From: Streptomyces sp. M92
GTDB lineage: Bacteria > Actinomycetota > Actinomycetes > Streptomycetales > Streptomycetaceae
Length of the DNA: 64,000 nucleotides
Assembly: GCF_028473745.1 (NCBI RefSeq)
Contig: NZ_CP101137.1
Span: forward strand, 2,976,001-3,040,000
Direction: 5' to 3'
Shown here: piece after piece, positions 1 to 12,094 of the stretch
Position numbering within the stretch: the first letter of the stretch is position 1
Layout: every line of letters starts with the position of its first letter
Translations under genes and position numbers: made by a program
The notes under the pieces: generated by a model
The model's input: the letters and a program-made list of their open reading frames with translations, nothing else
Told to the model about the DNA's origin: nothing
Database searches by the model: none

Positions 1-2
1 TC

Positions 3-1016
3 GGGGACGTGGACGCCAAGGAGGCGCGGGCGCTCCTGGCGGACGCGGGATGGGTCCCCGGCGGGCCGGTGAAGAAGACCGAGGACGGCGAGAAGGCGGC
101 CGGCGCGGAGAAGTCCGCGGACGGGAAGGACGAGGAGAAGTCCGCGGACGGGAAGGACGAGGAGAAGTCCGACGGCGGCGACGACGGCACGTACATCGTC
201 GGCGAGGACGACAAGGCCGCGGACGGCAAGAACCCGGACGGCGAGAACACGGACGGCAAGAACACGGACGAGAAGGACGCCGACGCCGACGCCGCCGACG
301 GCAAGGACGGCGACGAGAGCGGCGACAGCGACCAGGAGACAGGCGAGAGGCACAGCAGCGGCAAGAACACCGCGCAGGGCGGTGCCCCCGGCGCCTACGC
401 CCCCAAGGGCACCGCCGCCCCGGCCGGCGCCGCGGGGGCCCCCGTCGCCAAGGACGGCAAGGCGCTCACCCTCAGCTTCGTGGTCCCCTCCGGCCCCGGC
501 TCCCAGGCCCTGCGCACCGTGGCCGACCGCATCTCGGACATGCTGGAGAAGATCGGCATCGGCACCGAGATCACCAAGGTCCCGGACGAGAGCTACTTCC
601 AGGACCACGTCGCCTCCGGCGAGTACGACCTGGCGCTCTACTCCTGGCCCGCCTCCGCCTTCCCCGCCACCGACGCCCGCCCCATCTACGCCAAGCCCGT
701 CCCGGCCGCCGACGGTTCCCTGAACGTGGCGCAGAACTACACCCGGGTCGGCACCGACCAGGTCGACCAGCTCTTCGACCAGGCCCTGGGCACCCTGGAC
801 CAGGACAAGGCACGGGACCTGCTGCGCAAGGCCGACTCGCGGATCTGGGCGGCGGCCGGCTCGATCCCCCTCTACCAGCGTCCCCAGCTCGTGGCGGCCC
901 GCGAGAACCTCGCCAACGCCGGCGCCTTCGGCTTCGAGACCCCGGTCTACGAGGACATGGGCTACCTGGAGAAGGGCACCCGGGGCGCCGAGGCCCAGCC
1001 GAGTCCGTCGAGGTGA
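3..1016 (+). CDS. Peptide ABC transporter substrate-binding protein, C-terminal part (5' end outside window)
   Basis: The reading frame is open from base 3 to a TGA, so only the last 337 residues are seen. The second half, from about residue 155 (LSFVVPSGPGSQALR) onward, resembles the second lobe of family 5 (DppA/OppA type) solute-binding lipoproteins, which capture peptides outside the membrane and hand them to an ABC permease. The first part is an unusual stretch of about 115 residues made almost only of D, K, E, G, A and N, and probably disordered. No permease gene follows; typA starts 156 bases downstream, so this protein either works with a remote permease or is an orphan. Family is fairly sure, substrate unknown. 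Confidence 0.78.
   Translation, partial: GDVDAKEARALLADAGWVPGGPVKKTEDGEKAAGAEKSADGKDEEKSADGKDEEKSDGGDDGTYIVGEDDKAADGKNPDGENTDGKNTDEKDADADAADGKDGDESGDSDQETGERHSSGKNTAQGGAPGAYAPKGTAAPAGAAGAPVAKDGKALTLSFVVPSGPGSQALRTVADRISDMLEKIGIGTEITKVPDESYFQDHVASGEYDLALYSWPASAFPATDARPIYAKPVPAADGSLNVAQNYTRVGTDQVDQLFDQALGTLDQDKARDLLRKADSRIWAAAGSIPLYQRPQLVAARENLANAGAFGFETPVYEDMGYLEKGTRGAEAQPSPSR
108..171 (+). repeat. 27-bp tandem repeat (2.4 copies) in the binding-protein gene
   Basis: Two perfect 27-base copies (108-134 and 135-161) are followed by a 10-base partial copy. Each encodes the nine residues EKSADGKDE. Looser DG-K/E-N repeats continue to about base 330. Because 27 is a multiple of three, copy-number change keeps the frame open. 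Confidence 0.9.
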
Positions 1017-1172
1017 GCGGGCGTCCCCGGCCCGTGCGCCCCCGCCCCGGCAAGCCGCAGCCCCCGGGGCCCCGTACGATGGGGTGAGGCCGTGGCATGT
1101 ACCGCCCGGCAGGCCCGCGTGACACGGACGTACGCGAGGGCCCATCTCACACCCTCCGGGAGTAAGCCTCAT

Positions 1173-3089
<1,917 letters not shown>

Positions 3090-3104
3090 CATCCCGTTCC
3101 GAAA

Positions 3105-3138
3105 CGCCGGGCCCCACGTGTTCACGTGGGGCCCGGCG
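3105..3138 (+). terminator. Rho-independent terminator after typA
   Basis: A perfect 16-bp stem (3105-3120 with 3123-3138, centre CACGTG-TT-CACGTG) is followed by CCGTTTTC. It sits 15 bases after the typA stop. Confidence 0.88.
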
Positions 3139-3649
3139 CCGTTTTCGGGTCAACTTTAGGGAAAACCCTCGATTCGGCGGCGAAACACCGTCGGGCGGCC
3201 GGAACCGCACTAACCTCCGCGGAAGCATTCCGCCCGGCACGCCGGCCGTCGCGGTGTGCGCCGGGCGCAGGACAGACCTGTACGGGACTCTGCACTGCGG
3301 ACGCGTTACGCGCAATCACTTTTCGTCACACCGGTGTTCGCTATGCGGACAGTGACCACCGCCAGATGTGTAACAAGTCCGTTTCGCAGTGATCTCTCAC
3401 CAAACCCTTTGTCCGGATTTTGAAAGATCTAGCCCCTATCTGTGATCGAACCGAGACCTCAAGAGTGTGGTTCGTTCCCCTGCGGATGGCAGATAGTTAG
3501 GCGCGTAGAGCTCGGATAAACGGGTCACGCGCTGACGGCGAAGGCTCGCGAGCGCGGGGGCACCAGACGAATTCAGGCACCACGAGGTGGCCGGGATGTG
3601 TCGTGTGCTCCCCTTTGCGGTGAACCAGCGGATTCATGAGGAGGAACCC
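3139..3649 (+). promoter_or_regulatory. Long non-coding stretch upstream of the bldK operon
   Basis: No convincing long gene is visible here. The part from about 3340 to 3500 is clearly less GC-rich than its surroundings, with runs such as TTGTCC, TTTTGAAAG, CCCTATCTGTGATC and GATAGTTAGG that could hold promoters for bldK. None forms a clean -35/-10 pair at standard spacing, so I do not name a start point. The whole gap between typA and bldKA is 853 bases, very long for this genome. Confidence 0.4.
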
Positions 3650-3772
3650 ATGCGAGGTGCCACAAGCGCCATATGGGTCGCATCGTCCCCGATGGCGGCT
3701 GAAGGCCCCGCGGGCGCGTCCTGTGCCGTCACGGTGGTTGCGGTAGCGACGCGACGTCGCGAACTCCCTTGA
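3650..3772 (+). CDS. Possible 40-residue leader ORF or remnant of a binding-protein gene
   Basis: An ATG is preceded at 3638-3646 by GAGGAGGAA, one of the best ribosome binding sites in the window, and opens 40 codons (MRGATSAIWVASSP... to RRRELP) 170 bases before bldKA. The beginning, both as DNA and protein, resembles the start of the lipoprotein gene at 10457 (GAGGAGGCACCCC then MRGVGHARWAV). It lacks a hydrophobic core ending in a lipobox, although a Cys follows at residue 25. It may be a decayed signal peptide of a lost binding-protein gene, or a translated leader that affects bldKA. Expression is not shown by sequence alone. Confidence 0.35.
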   Translation: MRGATSAIWVASSPMAAEGPAGASCAVTVVAVATRRRELP

Positions 3773-3942
3773 CGACTCGTTACGTCGGTCGGTAGCCCCC
3801 GACCGCGAGCCAGGGTTCCCCAGGGGTGGTGACGCCCCTCCGTCGTTGTTCCCCTCGCGCGCTGCGAATGACGTACGCCGTGCGAAGGCCGTCGGACCGC
3901 AGTGCATCCCCGACGACCTCCAACCTGTGAAACGGACGAATC

Positions 3943-4974
3943 ATGACGAGTCCAATCGAGCTTGAGGGTGCTGAAGCCTCTTCCGTCTTGGACAAGGAGA
4001 GCGTGCCCAAGGGCGACGCCGACAAGCCGAAGGAGCCGGCGGGGCAGAAGCCCGGGCAGTTGATGTGGGCGCGCTTCAAGCGCGACCGGGCCGGTGTCAT
4101 CTCGGCATGCGTCGTCCTCTTCTTCTTCGTGATCTCCGCCGCGGCGCCCCTGATCTCGAAGGTCTACGGCAAGGACCCGTACACGCTCTACGGGCAGGAG
4201 CGGCCCGAGCTGCTGGACATGTTCACGATGCCGGCGGCCCCGTTCGGCGGCATCACCGGGGAGTTCTGGTTCGGCATCGAACCGGGCCTGGGCCGCGACG
4301 TGTTCACGCAGCTGCTGTACGGCATGCGCAACTCGATCGCCACCGCCCTGGCCGCGACCCTGATCATGACGCTCCTGGGCGTGCTGATCGGTCTCACCGG
4401 CGGCTACTTCGGCGGGAAGATCGACTACTGGCTCGGCCGGGTGACCGACTTCTTCATGGCCCTGCCCAGCCAGCTGTTCTTCGTCGCCGCGATGCCCGTC
4501 ATCACCACGGTCTTCGTCGCCCCGGACAAGGAGACGCCCACCTACGTGCGGGCCTCCGCCATCATCATCGTCCTGTCCTTCCTGGGCTGGATGAGCATGG
4601 CCCGCATCGTCCGCGGTGCCACCCTCTCCCTGCGCGACCGGGAGTTCGTCGAGGCGGCGCGCATCTCCGGGGCCTCGCCCTGGCGCATCATCCGCAAGGA
4701 ACTGCTGCCCAACATCGTCACCCCGACGCTGGTACAGGCGACGCTGACGCTGCCCAGCACCATCCTGAGCATCGCGTTCCTCTCCTTCGTGGGCGTCGGC
4801 TACGTCGAACCCACGCCGGACTGGGGACGGATGTTCGCCATCGGCGCCAACATCGTCGAGCAGGACCCGTACTACATGCTCTTCCCCGGAGTGGCCATGG
4901 TGGTCTTCATGGTGGCCTTCAACCTCCTCGGCGACTCGGTGCGGGACGCCTTCGATCCCAAGTCGAGCCGCTGA
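3943..4974 (+). CDS. bldKA: BldKA, oligopeptide ABC transporter permease (DppC/OppC type)
   Basis: Integral membrane subunit of the BldK oligopeptide importer, which in Streptomyces coelicolor is needed for aerial growth and takes up a signalling oligopeptide. The 343-residue product has a long charged cytoplasmic N-terminus, a first membrane helix near residues 50-72 (GVISACVVLFFFVISAAAP) and a binding-protein-dependent transport domain with the EAA loop near residues 235-260 (EFVEAARISGASPWR), which contacts the ATPases. The gene order permease, binding protein, permease, ATPase, ATPase is the bldKABCDE order, which supports the name. The ATG is taken as start; the Shine-Dalgarno (GGAC) is weak, so translation could depend on leader sequence. 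A gap of 112 bases separates it from bldKB. Confidence 0.93.
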   Translation: MTSPIELEGAEASSVLDKESVPKGDADKPKEPAGQKPGQLMWARFKRDRAGVISACVVLFFFVISAAAPLISKVYGKDPYTLYGQERPELLDMFTMPAAPFGGITGEFWFGIEPGLGRDVFTQLLYGMRNSIATALAATLIMTLLGVLIGLTGGYFGGKIDYWLGRVTDFFMALPSQLFFVAAMPVITTVFVAPDKETPTYVRASAIIIVLSFLGWMSMARIVRGATLSLRDREFVEAARISGASPWRIIRKELLPNIVTPTLVQATLTLPSTILSIAFLSFVGVGYVEPTPDWGRMFAIGANIVEQDPYYMLFPGVAMVVFMVAFNLLGDSVRDAFDPKSSR

Positions 4975-5086
4975 TCCCCCAGGGGAATCCCCCCACACCC
5001 CGCCCGGCCGGCCCGGCGCCGCTCAGCCCGGCCCCCGGCCACGTACCAGCAGTGTTCACTACTCACAGGCAGGTGGATTCGTCCCT

Positions 5087-6886
5087 ATGAGCATCTTCCG
5101 TAACCGCACCGCCACGGCCGCGATAGTCGCGGTCGCGGCCGGCGCACTCACCCTCACCGCCTGCGGTGGTGGCGGCAGCGACAGCTCCTCCAAGGACAAG
5201 AGCAAGACCAAGGAGGACGCCAAGTCGCAGTCGAAGCCGGTCCAGATCGGTGATGCGCAGGCGTCGACCGGTCCGGCCCCCGAGGTGCCGGGCGCCAAGC
5301 CGGGTGGCACCGTGACGGTCTACCAGGAGGCGGACTTCTCGCACCTGGACCCGGGCCAGATCTACGTCTCGGACGGCAAGCTGCTCAGCCGCCTCATCTT
5401 CCGCGGCCTGACCCAGTACGACGAGGACGACCAGGGCAACCTGACCGTCGTGGGCGACCTCGCCACCGACGCGGGCAAGTCGTCGGACGGCGGCAAGACC
5501 TGGACGTACACCCTGAAGGACGACCTGAAGGACGAGAACGGCAACCCGATCAACTCGGCGGACATCCGCAACACGGTCGAGCGCCTGTACTCGAACTACA
5601 TCACCGACGGTCCGATCTACCTGCAGCAGTGGCTGTCCGGCGCCGGCACCAGCTACCGCGACGCGTACCAGGGCCCGGACAAGGGCAAGCACCTGCCCGA
5701 CAGCGTCCTGGAGACGCCGGACGACAAGACGATCGTTTTCCACTTCAAGACCCCGCGCCCCGACCTCCCGCAGATGCTGACCATGCCCGGTTACAGCGTC
5801 GTCCCGGAGGAGACGGACACCAAGGAGAAGTACGACTCCGACCCGGTCGCCGTCGGTCCGTACAAGATCGCCGAGTTCAAGCCGGGCAAGTCCATGAAGC
5901 TGGTCAAGAACGACCAGTGGTCCGCGAAGTCCGACTCCGTGCGCCACCAGTACGTCGACGGCTTCAACATCTCGATGAACTCCGACGACGAGAGCCAGAC
6001 CAAGACCCTCCTCGCCGACCAGGGCGACGCCAAGAACGCCATGATGTTCACGGGTCAGGTCGCCACCACCCAGCTCCAGAAGGTGGTGAGCGACAAGGAG
6101 GCGATGAAGCGCACCATCCAGGGTTACGCGCCCTACGTGTGGCAGCTCAACTTCAACATGGACCGCGTCAAGGACAAGAAGCTCCGTGACGCCATCACCC
6201 TGGCGATGCCCTCCGACTCCGTCTTCAAGGCCGACGGCGGTGCCTACGGCGGTGAGGTCGCCAACTCGCTGATCTCGCCCACCACTCCGGGCTACGACGC
6301 GGAGTTCGACCCGTTCAACCGGCTGAAGAAGGCCAACGGCGACATCGAGGCCGCCAAGAAGCTGATCAAGGAAGGCGGCTTCGAGGGCAAGAGCCTCGTC
6401 TACGCCTACGCCAACACGCCGACCCGTCAGAAGCAGGCCGTTCTGATCGCCGACGCGCTGGAGAAGATCGGCCTGGACATCCAGAAGAAGGAGATCGACT
6501 CCGCCACCTGGTACGAGCAGGTCGGTAAGGTCAAGAACGGCTACGACCTGTACATGACCGGCTGGGGCCAGGACTGGCCGTCCGCCTCCACGGTCATCCC
6601 GCCGGTGTACGACGGCACGCAGATCCAGGACGGCGCGTCGAACTACTCGCACATCAACGACGACCACGTGAACTCCGAGATCAAGCGCATCGAGAAGATC
6701 ACGGACACGGCCGAGGCCACCAAGGCGTGGGCCGAGCTGGCCAAGTACATCTCCACGGAGATCAACCCGGCCGCCCCGCTGTACTACACCAAGGTCTTCC
6801 AGATCTTCGGTTCGAACATCGGCGGCATCCGCTACAGCCACGACACCAGCTACGTGGACGTCACGCGGATCTTCCTGAAGAAGTAG
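5087..6886 (+). CDS. bldKB: BldKB, oligopeptide-binding lipoprotein
   Basis: Extracellular solute receptor of the BldK importer, anchored to the membrane by lipid. The 599-residue product begins with a type II signal peptide ending in the lipobox LTAC (Cys26), then a Gly/Ser/Lys-rich linker to about residue 75, then an SBP_bac_5 domain (GGTVTVYQEADFSHLDPG... through GYDLYMTGWGQDWPSAS). Length is usual for the family. It lies between the two permease genes, as in S. coelicolor bldK, rather than first in the operon. The coding strand is Lys/Asp rich and very high in GC3. Confidence 0.95.
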   Translation: MSIFRNRTATAAIVAVAAGALTLTACGGGGSDSSSKDKSKTKEDAKSQSKPVQIGDAQASTGPAPEVPGAKPGGTVTVYQEADFSHLDPGQIYVSDGKLLSRLIFRGLTQYDEDDQGNLTVVGDLATDAGKSSDGGKTWTYTLKDDLKDENGNPINSADIRNTVERLYSNYITDGPIYLQQWLSGAGTSYRDAYQGPDKGKHLPDSVLETPDDKTIVFHFKTPRPDLPQMLTMPGYSVVPEETDTKEKYDSDPVAVGPYKIAEFKPGKSMKLVKNDQWSAKSDSVRHQYVDGFNISMNSDDESQTKTLLADQGDAKNAMMFTGQVATTQLQKVVSDKEAMKRTIQGYAPYVWQLNFNMDRVKDKKLRDAITLAMPSDSVFKADGGAYGGEVANSLISPTTPGYDAEFDPFNRLKKANGDIEAAKKLIKEGGFEGKSLVYAYANTPTRQKQAVLIADALEKIGLDIQKKEIDSATWYEQVGKVKNGYDLYMTGWGQDWPSASTVIPPVYDGTQIQDGASNYSHINDDHVNSEIKRIEKITDTAEATKAWAELAKYISTEINPAAPLYYTKVFQIFGSNIGGIRYSHDTSYVDVTRIFLKK

Positions 6887-6999
6887 CCCGCTCGGTCGGG
6901 AGTCCGGTGGTGGGTGCGCGGCGGAGCGCCCACCACCGGCCCCGGACCCCTCCCAGACCTCCCACCCGACTGCCGCCGTCCTGAGAGCAGCTGTCTGCC

Positions 7000-7977
7000 A
7001 TGCTTCAATTCCTCATTCGCCGGACGTTCGGCGCGGCGCTGATCCTCCTGCTGATCAGTGCGTTCACGTTCTTCATGTTCTTCGCGATCCCGCAGGACCC
7101 GGCCATGCTGGCCTGTGGCAAGAACTGCACTCCGGACGCGCTGGCGATCATCCACAAGAACCTGGGCCTCGACAAGCCGGTCACGCTCCAGTACTGGGAC
7201 TTCATGGTCGGGATCTTCGCCGGCCGCGACTTCGCCGTCGGGCACTGCCCGGCCCCCTGCTTCGGTGTCTCCTTCGCCAACGACCAGAACGTCTGGGACA
7301 CGATCATGGATCGCTTCCCGCTGACCGTCTCGCTGACCGTCGGCAGCATGATCGTCTTCCTCATCGTCGGTCTCGGCGCCGGCATGCTGGCCGCCAAGTT
7401 CCGCGGCACCTGGATCGACAAGACCTTCAGCTCCAGCTCGCTGGTCGTCAGCTCCCTGCAGATCTACTTCCTCGGCCCGCTCGTGATGCTGGCGCTCGTG
7501 TACAGCACGGGCTGGCTGGAGAAGCCGAAGTACGTGCCCTTCTCCGAGGACCTCGGCGGCTGGTTCATGGGTCTGCTGATCCCCTGGCTGGTCATGGCGA
7601 CCATCTTCACCGCCAACTACACCCGGATGAGCCGCTCGTCGATGATCGAGCAGCTGCAGGAAGAGCATGTGAGAGCGGCCCGCGCCAAGGGCATGTCGGG
7701 CAACTACACCTTCTTCCGCTACGCCTGGCGCGGCTCCCTCATCCCCATCGTCACCATCCTCGGCATCGACCTGTCGGCGCTCATGGGCGGTGGCATGGTC
7801 ACGGAGATGACGTTCGATCTGGCCGGCGTCGGCCGGCTCGCGCTGGACTCCGTCACCAACAAGGACCTGCCGATGCTGATGGGCGTCATGCTCGTCAGTG
7901 CCGCGCTCATCATCGTCTTCAACCTGATCGTGGACGCCCTGTACGCCGTCATCGACCCGCGCGTGCGCCTGTCCTAG
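7000..7977 (+). CDS. bldKC: BldKC, oligopeptide ABC transporter permease (DppB/OppB type)
   Basis: Second membrane subunit of the BldK importer. The 325-residue product starts LQFLIRRTFGAALILLLISAFTF, the usual N-terminal helix of OppB-type permeases, and has the EAA loop near residues 222-250 (EHVRAARAKGMSGNYTFF) and a DPRVRLS C-terminus typical of the subfamily. A loop after helix 1 holds several Cys residues (CGKNC, CPAPC), also seen in the related permease of the second operon. bldKD starts 10 bases downstream, so the two are probably coupled. Confidence 0.94.
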   Translation: MLQFLIRRTFGAALILLLISAFTFFMFFAIPQDPAMLACGKNCTPDALAIIHKNLGLDKPVTLQYWDFMVGIFAGRDFAVGHCPAPCFGVSFANDQNVWDTIMDRFPLTVSLTVGSMIVFLIVGLGAGMLAAKFRGTWIDKTFSSSSLVVSSLQIYFLGPLVMLALVYSTGWLEKPKYVPFSEDLGGWFMGLLIPWLVMATIFTANYTRMSRSSMIEQLQEEHVRAARAKGMSGNYTFFRYAWRGSLIPIVTILGIDLSALMGGGMVTEMTFDLAGVGRLALDSVTNKDLPMLMGVMLVSAALIIVFNLIVDALYAVIDPRVRLS

Positions 7978-7987
7978 GAGAACCACC

Positions 7988-9049
7988 GTGACCACTCAGA
8001 CCAAGCCCGAAGAGGCCGCTGCCGCCGCCTCGGGGGACGCCTTCCTCTCGGTGCGCGACCTCAAGGTCCACTTCTCCACCGAGGGCGGCGTCGTCAAGGC
8101 GGTGGACGGGCTCTCCTTCGACCTGGAGCGCGGCAAGACCCTCGGCATCGTGGGCGAGTCCGGCTCCGGCAAGTCGGTGACCAACCTGGCCGTCCTCGGC
8201 CTGCACGACCGCCGGAAGACCGCCATCGACGGGTCGATCACGCTGGACGGCCAGGAGCTGACCGGCGCCGGTGAGAAGCAGCTGGAGTCGCTGCGCGGCA
8301 AGAAGATGGCGATGATCTTCCAGGACGCGCTGACCGCGCTGTCGCCGTACTACACGGTCGGCCGGCAGATCGGCGAGCCGTTCATGAAGCACACCGGCGC
8401 CTCCAAGAAGGACGCCCGGGTGCGCGCCATCGACCTGCTGGAGAAGGTCGGCATCCCGCACCCGCAGAAGCGGGTCGACGACTACCCGCACCAGTTCTCC
8501 GGCGGTATGCGGCAGCGCGCCATGATCGCCATGGCGCTCGCCTGCGACCCGGACCTGCTCATCGCCGACGAGCCGACCACGGCCCTCGACGTGACGGTGC
8601 AGGCGCAGATCCTCGACCTGCTCAAGGACCTGCAGCAGGAGTTCGGCTCCGCCATCATCATGATCACCCACGACCTCGGCGTGGTCGCCAACATGGCCGA
8701 CGACATCCTCGTGATGTACGCGGGCCGGGCCGTGGAGCGCGGGTCGGTGCGCGAGGTGCTCAAGACGCCTCAGCACCCGTACACCTGGGGGCTGCTGGGC
8801 TCCATGCCGAGGCTCGCGTCCGACGTGGACGAGCCGCTGCTGCCCATCCCCGGGTCGCCGCCCTCGCTGCTCAACCCGCCCTCGGGCTGCGCGTTCCACC
8901 CGCGGTGCGCCTTCACCGACAAGGTGTCCGGGGAGCGTTGCTCCGGTGAGCGGCCGACGCTCGCCGCCGGGCGGGCCGCGGCCTGTCATCTGACGGGGGA
9001 ACAGCGGCAGCAGGCGTTCATCGAGAAGATTCAGCCCCGGCTGGGCTGA
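7988..9049 (+). CDS. bldKD: BldKD, oligopeptide ABC transporter ATPase (DppD/OppD type)
   Basis: First ATP-binding subunit of the BldK importer. The 353-residue product has Walker A GESGSGKS at residues 56-63, signature SGGMRQR near 171, Walker [13 protein letters not shown] with the catalytic Glu near 195, and the oligopeptide-specific C-terminal region with a Cys cluster (CAFHPRCAF...C...C) that in homologues can bind an iron-sulfur centre. The GTG start is preceded by AGGAG seven bases upstream. It is separated from bldKE by 27 bases. Confidence 0.95.
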   Translation: MTTQTKPEEAAAAASGDAFLSVRDLKVHFSTEGGVVKAVDGLSFDLERGKTLGIVGESGSGKSVTNLAVLGLHDRRKTAIDGSITLDGQELTGAGEKQLESLRGKKMAMIFQDALTALSPYYTVGRQIGEPFMKHTGASKKDARVRAIDLLEKVGIPHPQKRVDDYPHQFSGGMRQRAMIAMALACDPDLLIADEPTTALDVTVQAQILDLLKDLQQEFGSAIIMITHDLGVVANMADDILVMYAGRAVERGSVREVLKTPQHPYTWGLLGSMPRLASDVDEPLLPIPGSPPSLLNPPSGCAFHPRCAFTDKVSGERCSGERPTLAAGRAAACHLTGEQRQQAFIEKIQPRLG

Positions 9050-9076
9050 GCGGAAACCGGCGACTGGGGCATCACC

Positions 9077-10216
<1,140 letters not shown>

Positions 10217-10243
10217 GCCGCCGCCCACCGGCACGGCACCCCG

Positions 10244-10279
10244 GAACCGGGGCGGGAGCACGGGCTCCCGCCCCGGTTC
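10244..10279 (+). terminator. Terminator after the bldK operon
   Basis: A perfect 16-bp inverted repeat (10244-10259 with 10264-10279, loop ACGG) lies 28 bases after the bldKE stop. There is no long T-tract, as is common in this GC range. It separates the two oligopeptide transporter operons. Confidence 0.85.
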
Positions 10280-10456
10280 TCGTGTGTCCCCGTGTGTTCT
10301 GTACCCCCCGTCCGGAGCAGTGCCGTACCCGTACGGACCGGACGAACGGGCGTTTTCGTGCCCGCCCCCTGATGCTGGCCGGTAATGGATCAGCGGAGAG
10401 ATCAGTGGACGCGTCGGGGAACGAGCCGGACGGGTCAGGGCACGAGGAGGCACCCC

Positions 10457-12085
10457 ATGCGCGGAGTCGGGCACGCCAGATGGGCCGTTTGCGCGGCGGC
10501 GGCAGTCCTCGCGACGGCGGGCTGCGGTGGCGGGGGCGGGAGCGGCGGGGGAGACGCGGGCGCCGTGCTCAGCTCCTCCTGGGGCGACCCGCAGAACCCG
10601 CTGGAGCCGGCCAACACCAACGAGGTGCAGGGCGGCAAGGTCCTCGACATGATCTTCCGGGGACTGAAGAAGTACGACCCGGAGACCGGCGAGGCGCAGA
10701 ACATGCTCGCCGAGAAGATCGAGACCTCCGACTCGCAGAACTTCACCGTCACCGTCAAGGACGGCTGGACCTTCTCCAACGGCGAGAAGGTCACCGCCCA
10801 GTCCTTCGTGGACGCCTGGAACTACGGCGCGAGCCTGAAGAACAACCAGCGCAACGCGTACTTCTTCGCGTACATCGACGGCTACGACAAGGTGCACCCC
10901 GAAAGCGGTGAGCAGAGCGCCGACACCCTCTCCGGGCTGAAGGTCACCGGGCCGCTCACCTTCACCGTGAAGCTCAGCCAGAAGTTCTCCACCTTCCCCG
11001 ACACCCTCGGCTACCCGGCCTTCGCCCCGCTGCCCCGGGCCTTCTTCGACGACCACGACGCCTGGCTGAAGAAGCCCGTCGGCAACGGGCCGTACATGGT
11101 GGACAACTACACCCGCGGCTCCCAGATGTCCCTGCGCAAGTGGGAGGAGTACCCCGGCCCGGACAAGGCGCAGAACGGCGGCGTCGACCTCAAGGTCTAC
11201 ACCGACAACAACACCGCCTACACCGACCTGATGGCCGGCAACCTCGACCTCGTCGACGACATCCCCGCCGCCCAGCTCAAGAACGTCAAGAGCGACCTCG
11301 GCGACCGGTACATCAACACCCCGGCCGGCATCATCCAGACCATCGCCTTCCCGTTCTACGACAACGACTGGAGCAAGCCCGGCTCCGAGAAGGTCCGCAA
11401 GGGTCTGTCCATGGCGATCGACCGCAAGCAGATCACCGACACGATCTTCCAGCAGACCCGCACCCCGGCCACCGACTGGACCTCGCCCGTCCTCGGTGAG
11501 GACGGCGGCTACAAGGCCGGACTGTGCGGCAAGTGGTGCGAGTTCAATCCGGACGAGGCCAAGAAGCTGATCGAGGAGGGCGGCGGCCTCCCCGGCGGCC
11601 AGGTCAAGATCACGTACAACGCCGACACCGGCTCCCACAAGCAGTGGGTCGACGCGGTCTGCAACTCCATCAACAACGCCCTGGACAACGACCGCGCCTG
11701 CGTCGGCAACCCGGTCGGCACCTTCGCCGATTTCCGCAACCAGATCACCGACCAGAAGATGAGCGGCCCCTTCCGCGCCGGCTGGCAGATGGACTACCCG
11801 CTCATCCAGAACTTCCTCCAGCCGCTCTACTACACGGGCGCCTCCTCCAACGACGGCAAGTGGTCCAACGAGAAGTTCGACGACCTCGTCGACCGGGCCA
11901 ACGCCGAGACCGACACCGCCAAGGCCATCGACCTCTTCCAGCAGGCCGAGGAGGTCCTGCGGGACGAGATGGGCGCCATCCCGCTCTGGTACCAGAACGG
12001 CAGCGCCGGCTACTCGCAGCGGCTGTCCGACGTGGAGCTCAACCCGTTCAGCGTCCCGGTCTACAACGAGATCAAGGTCGGCTGA
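10457..12085 (+). CDS. Oligopeptide-binding lipoprotein of a second ABC operon
   Basis: Solute-binding protein for an oligopeptide importer distinct from BldK. The ATG at 10457 is chosen over an in-frame one 72 bases earlier because GAGGAGG precedes it and the protein then begins with a normal signal peptide (MRGVGHARWAVCAAAAVLA) ending in a lipobox-like TAGC. The 542-residue product has an SBP_bac_5 fold typical of OppA (SSSWGDPQNPLEPANTNE start of the mature part, QPLYYTGASSNDGKWSNEKFD near the C-terminus). It is first in a five-gene operon with short gaps and overlaps. Substrate cannot be read from sequence. Confidence 0.92.
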   Translation: MRGVGHARWAVCAAAAVLATAGCGGGGGSGGGDAGAVLSSSWGDPQNPLEPANTNEVQGGKVLDMIFRGLKKYDPETGEAQNMLAEKIETSDSQNFTVTVKDGWTFSNGEKVTAQSFVDAWNYGASLKNNQRNAYFFAYIDGYDKVHPESGEQSADTLSGLKVTGPLTFTVKLSQKFSTFPDTLGYPAFAPLPRAFFDDHDAWLKKPVGNGPYMVDNYTRGSQMSLRKWEEYPGPDKAQNGGVDLKVYTDNNTAYTDLMAGNLDLVDDIPAAQLKNVKSDLGDRYINTPAGIIQTIAFPFYDNDWSKPGSEKVRKGLSMAIDRKQITDTIFQQTRTPATDWTSPVLGEDGGYKAGLCGKWCEFNPDEAKKLIEEGGGLPGGQVKITYNADTGSHKQWVDAVCNSINNALDNDRACVGNPVGTFADFRNQITDQKMSGPFRAGWQMDYPLIQNFLQPLYYTGASSNDGKWSNEKFDDLVDRANAETDTAKAIDLFQQAEEVLRDEMGAIPLWYQNGSAGYSQRLSDVELNPFSVPVYNEIKVG

Positions 12086-12094
12086 GGGGGCGCC

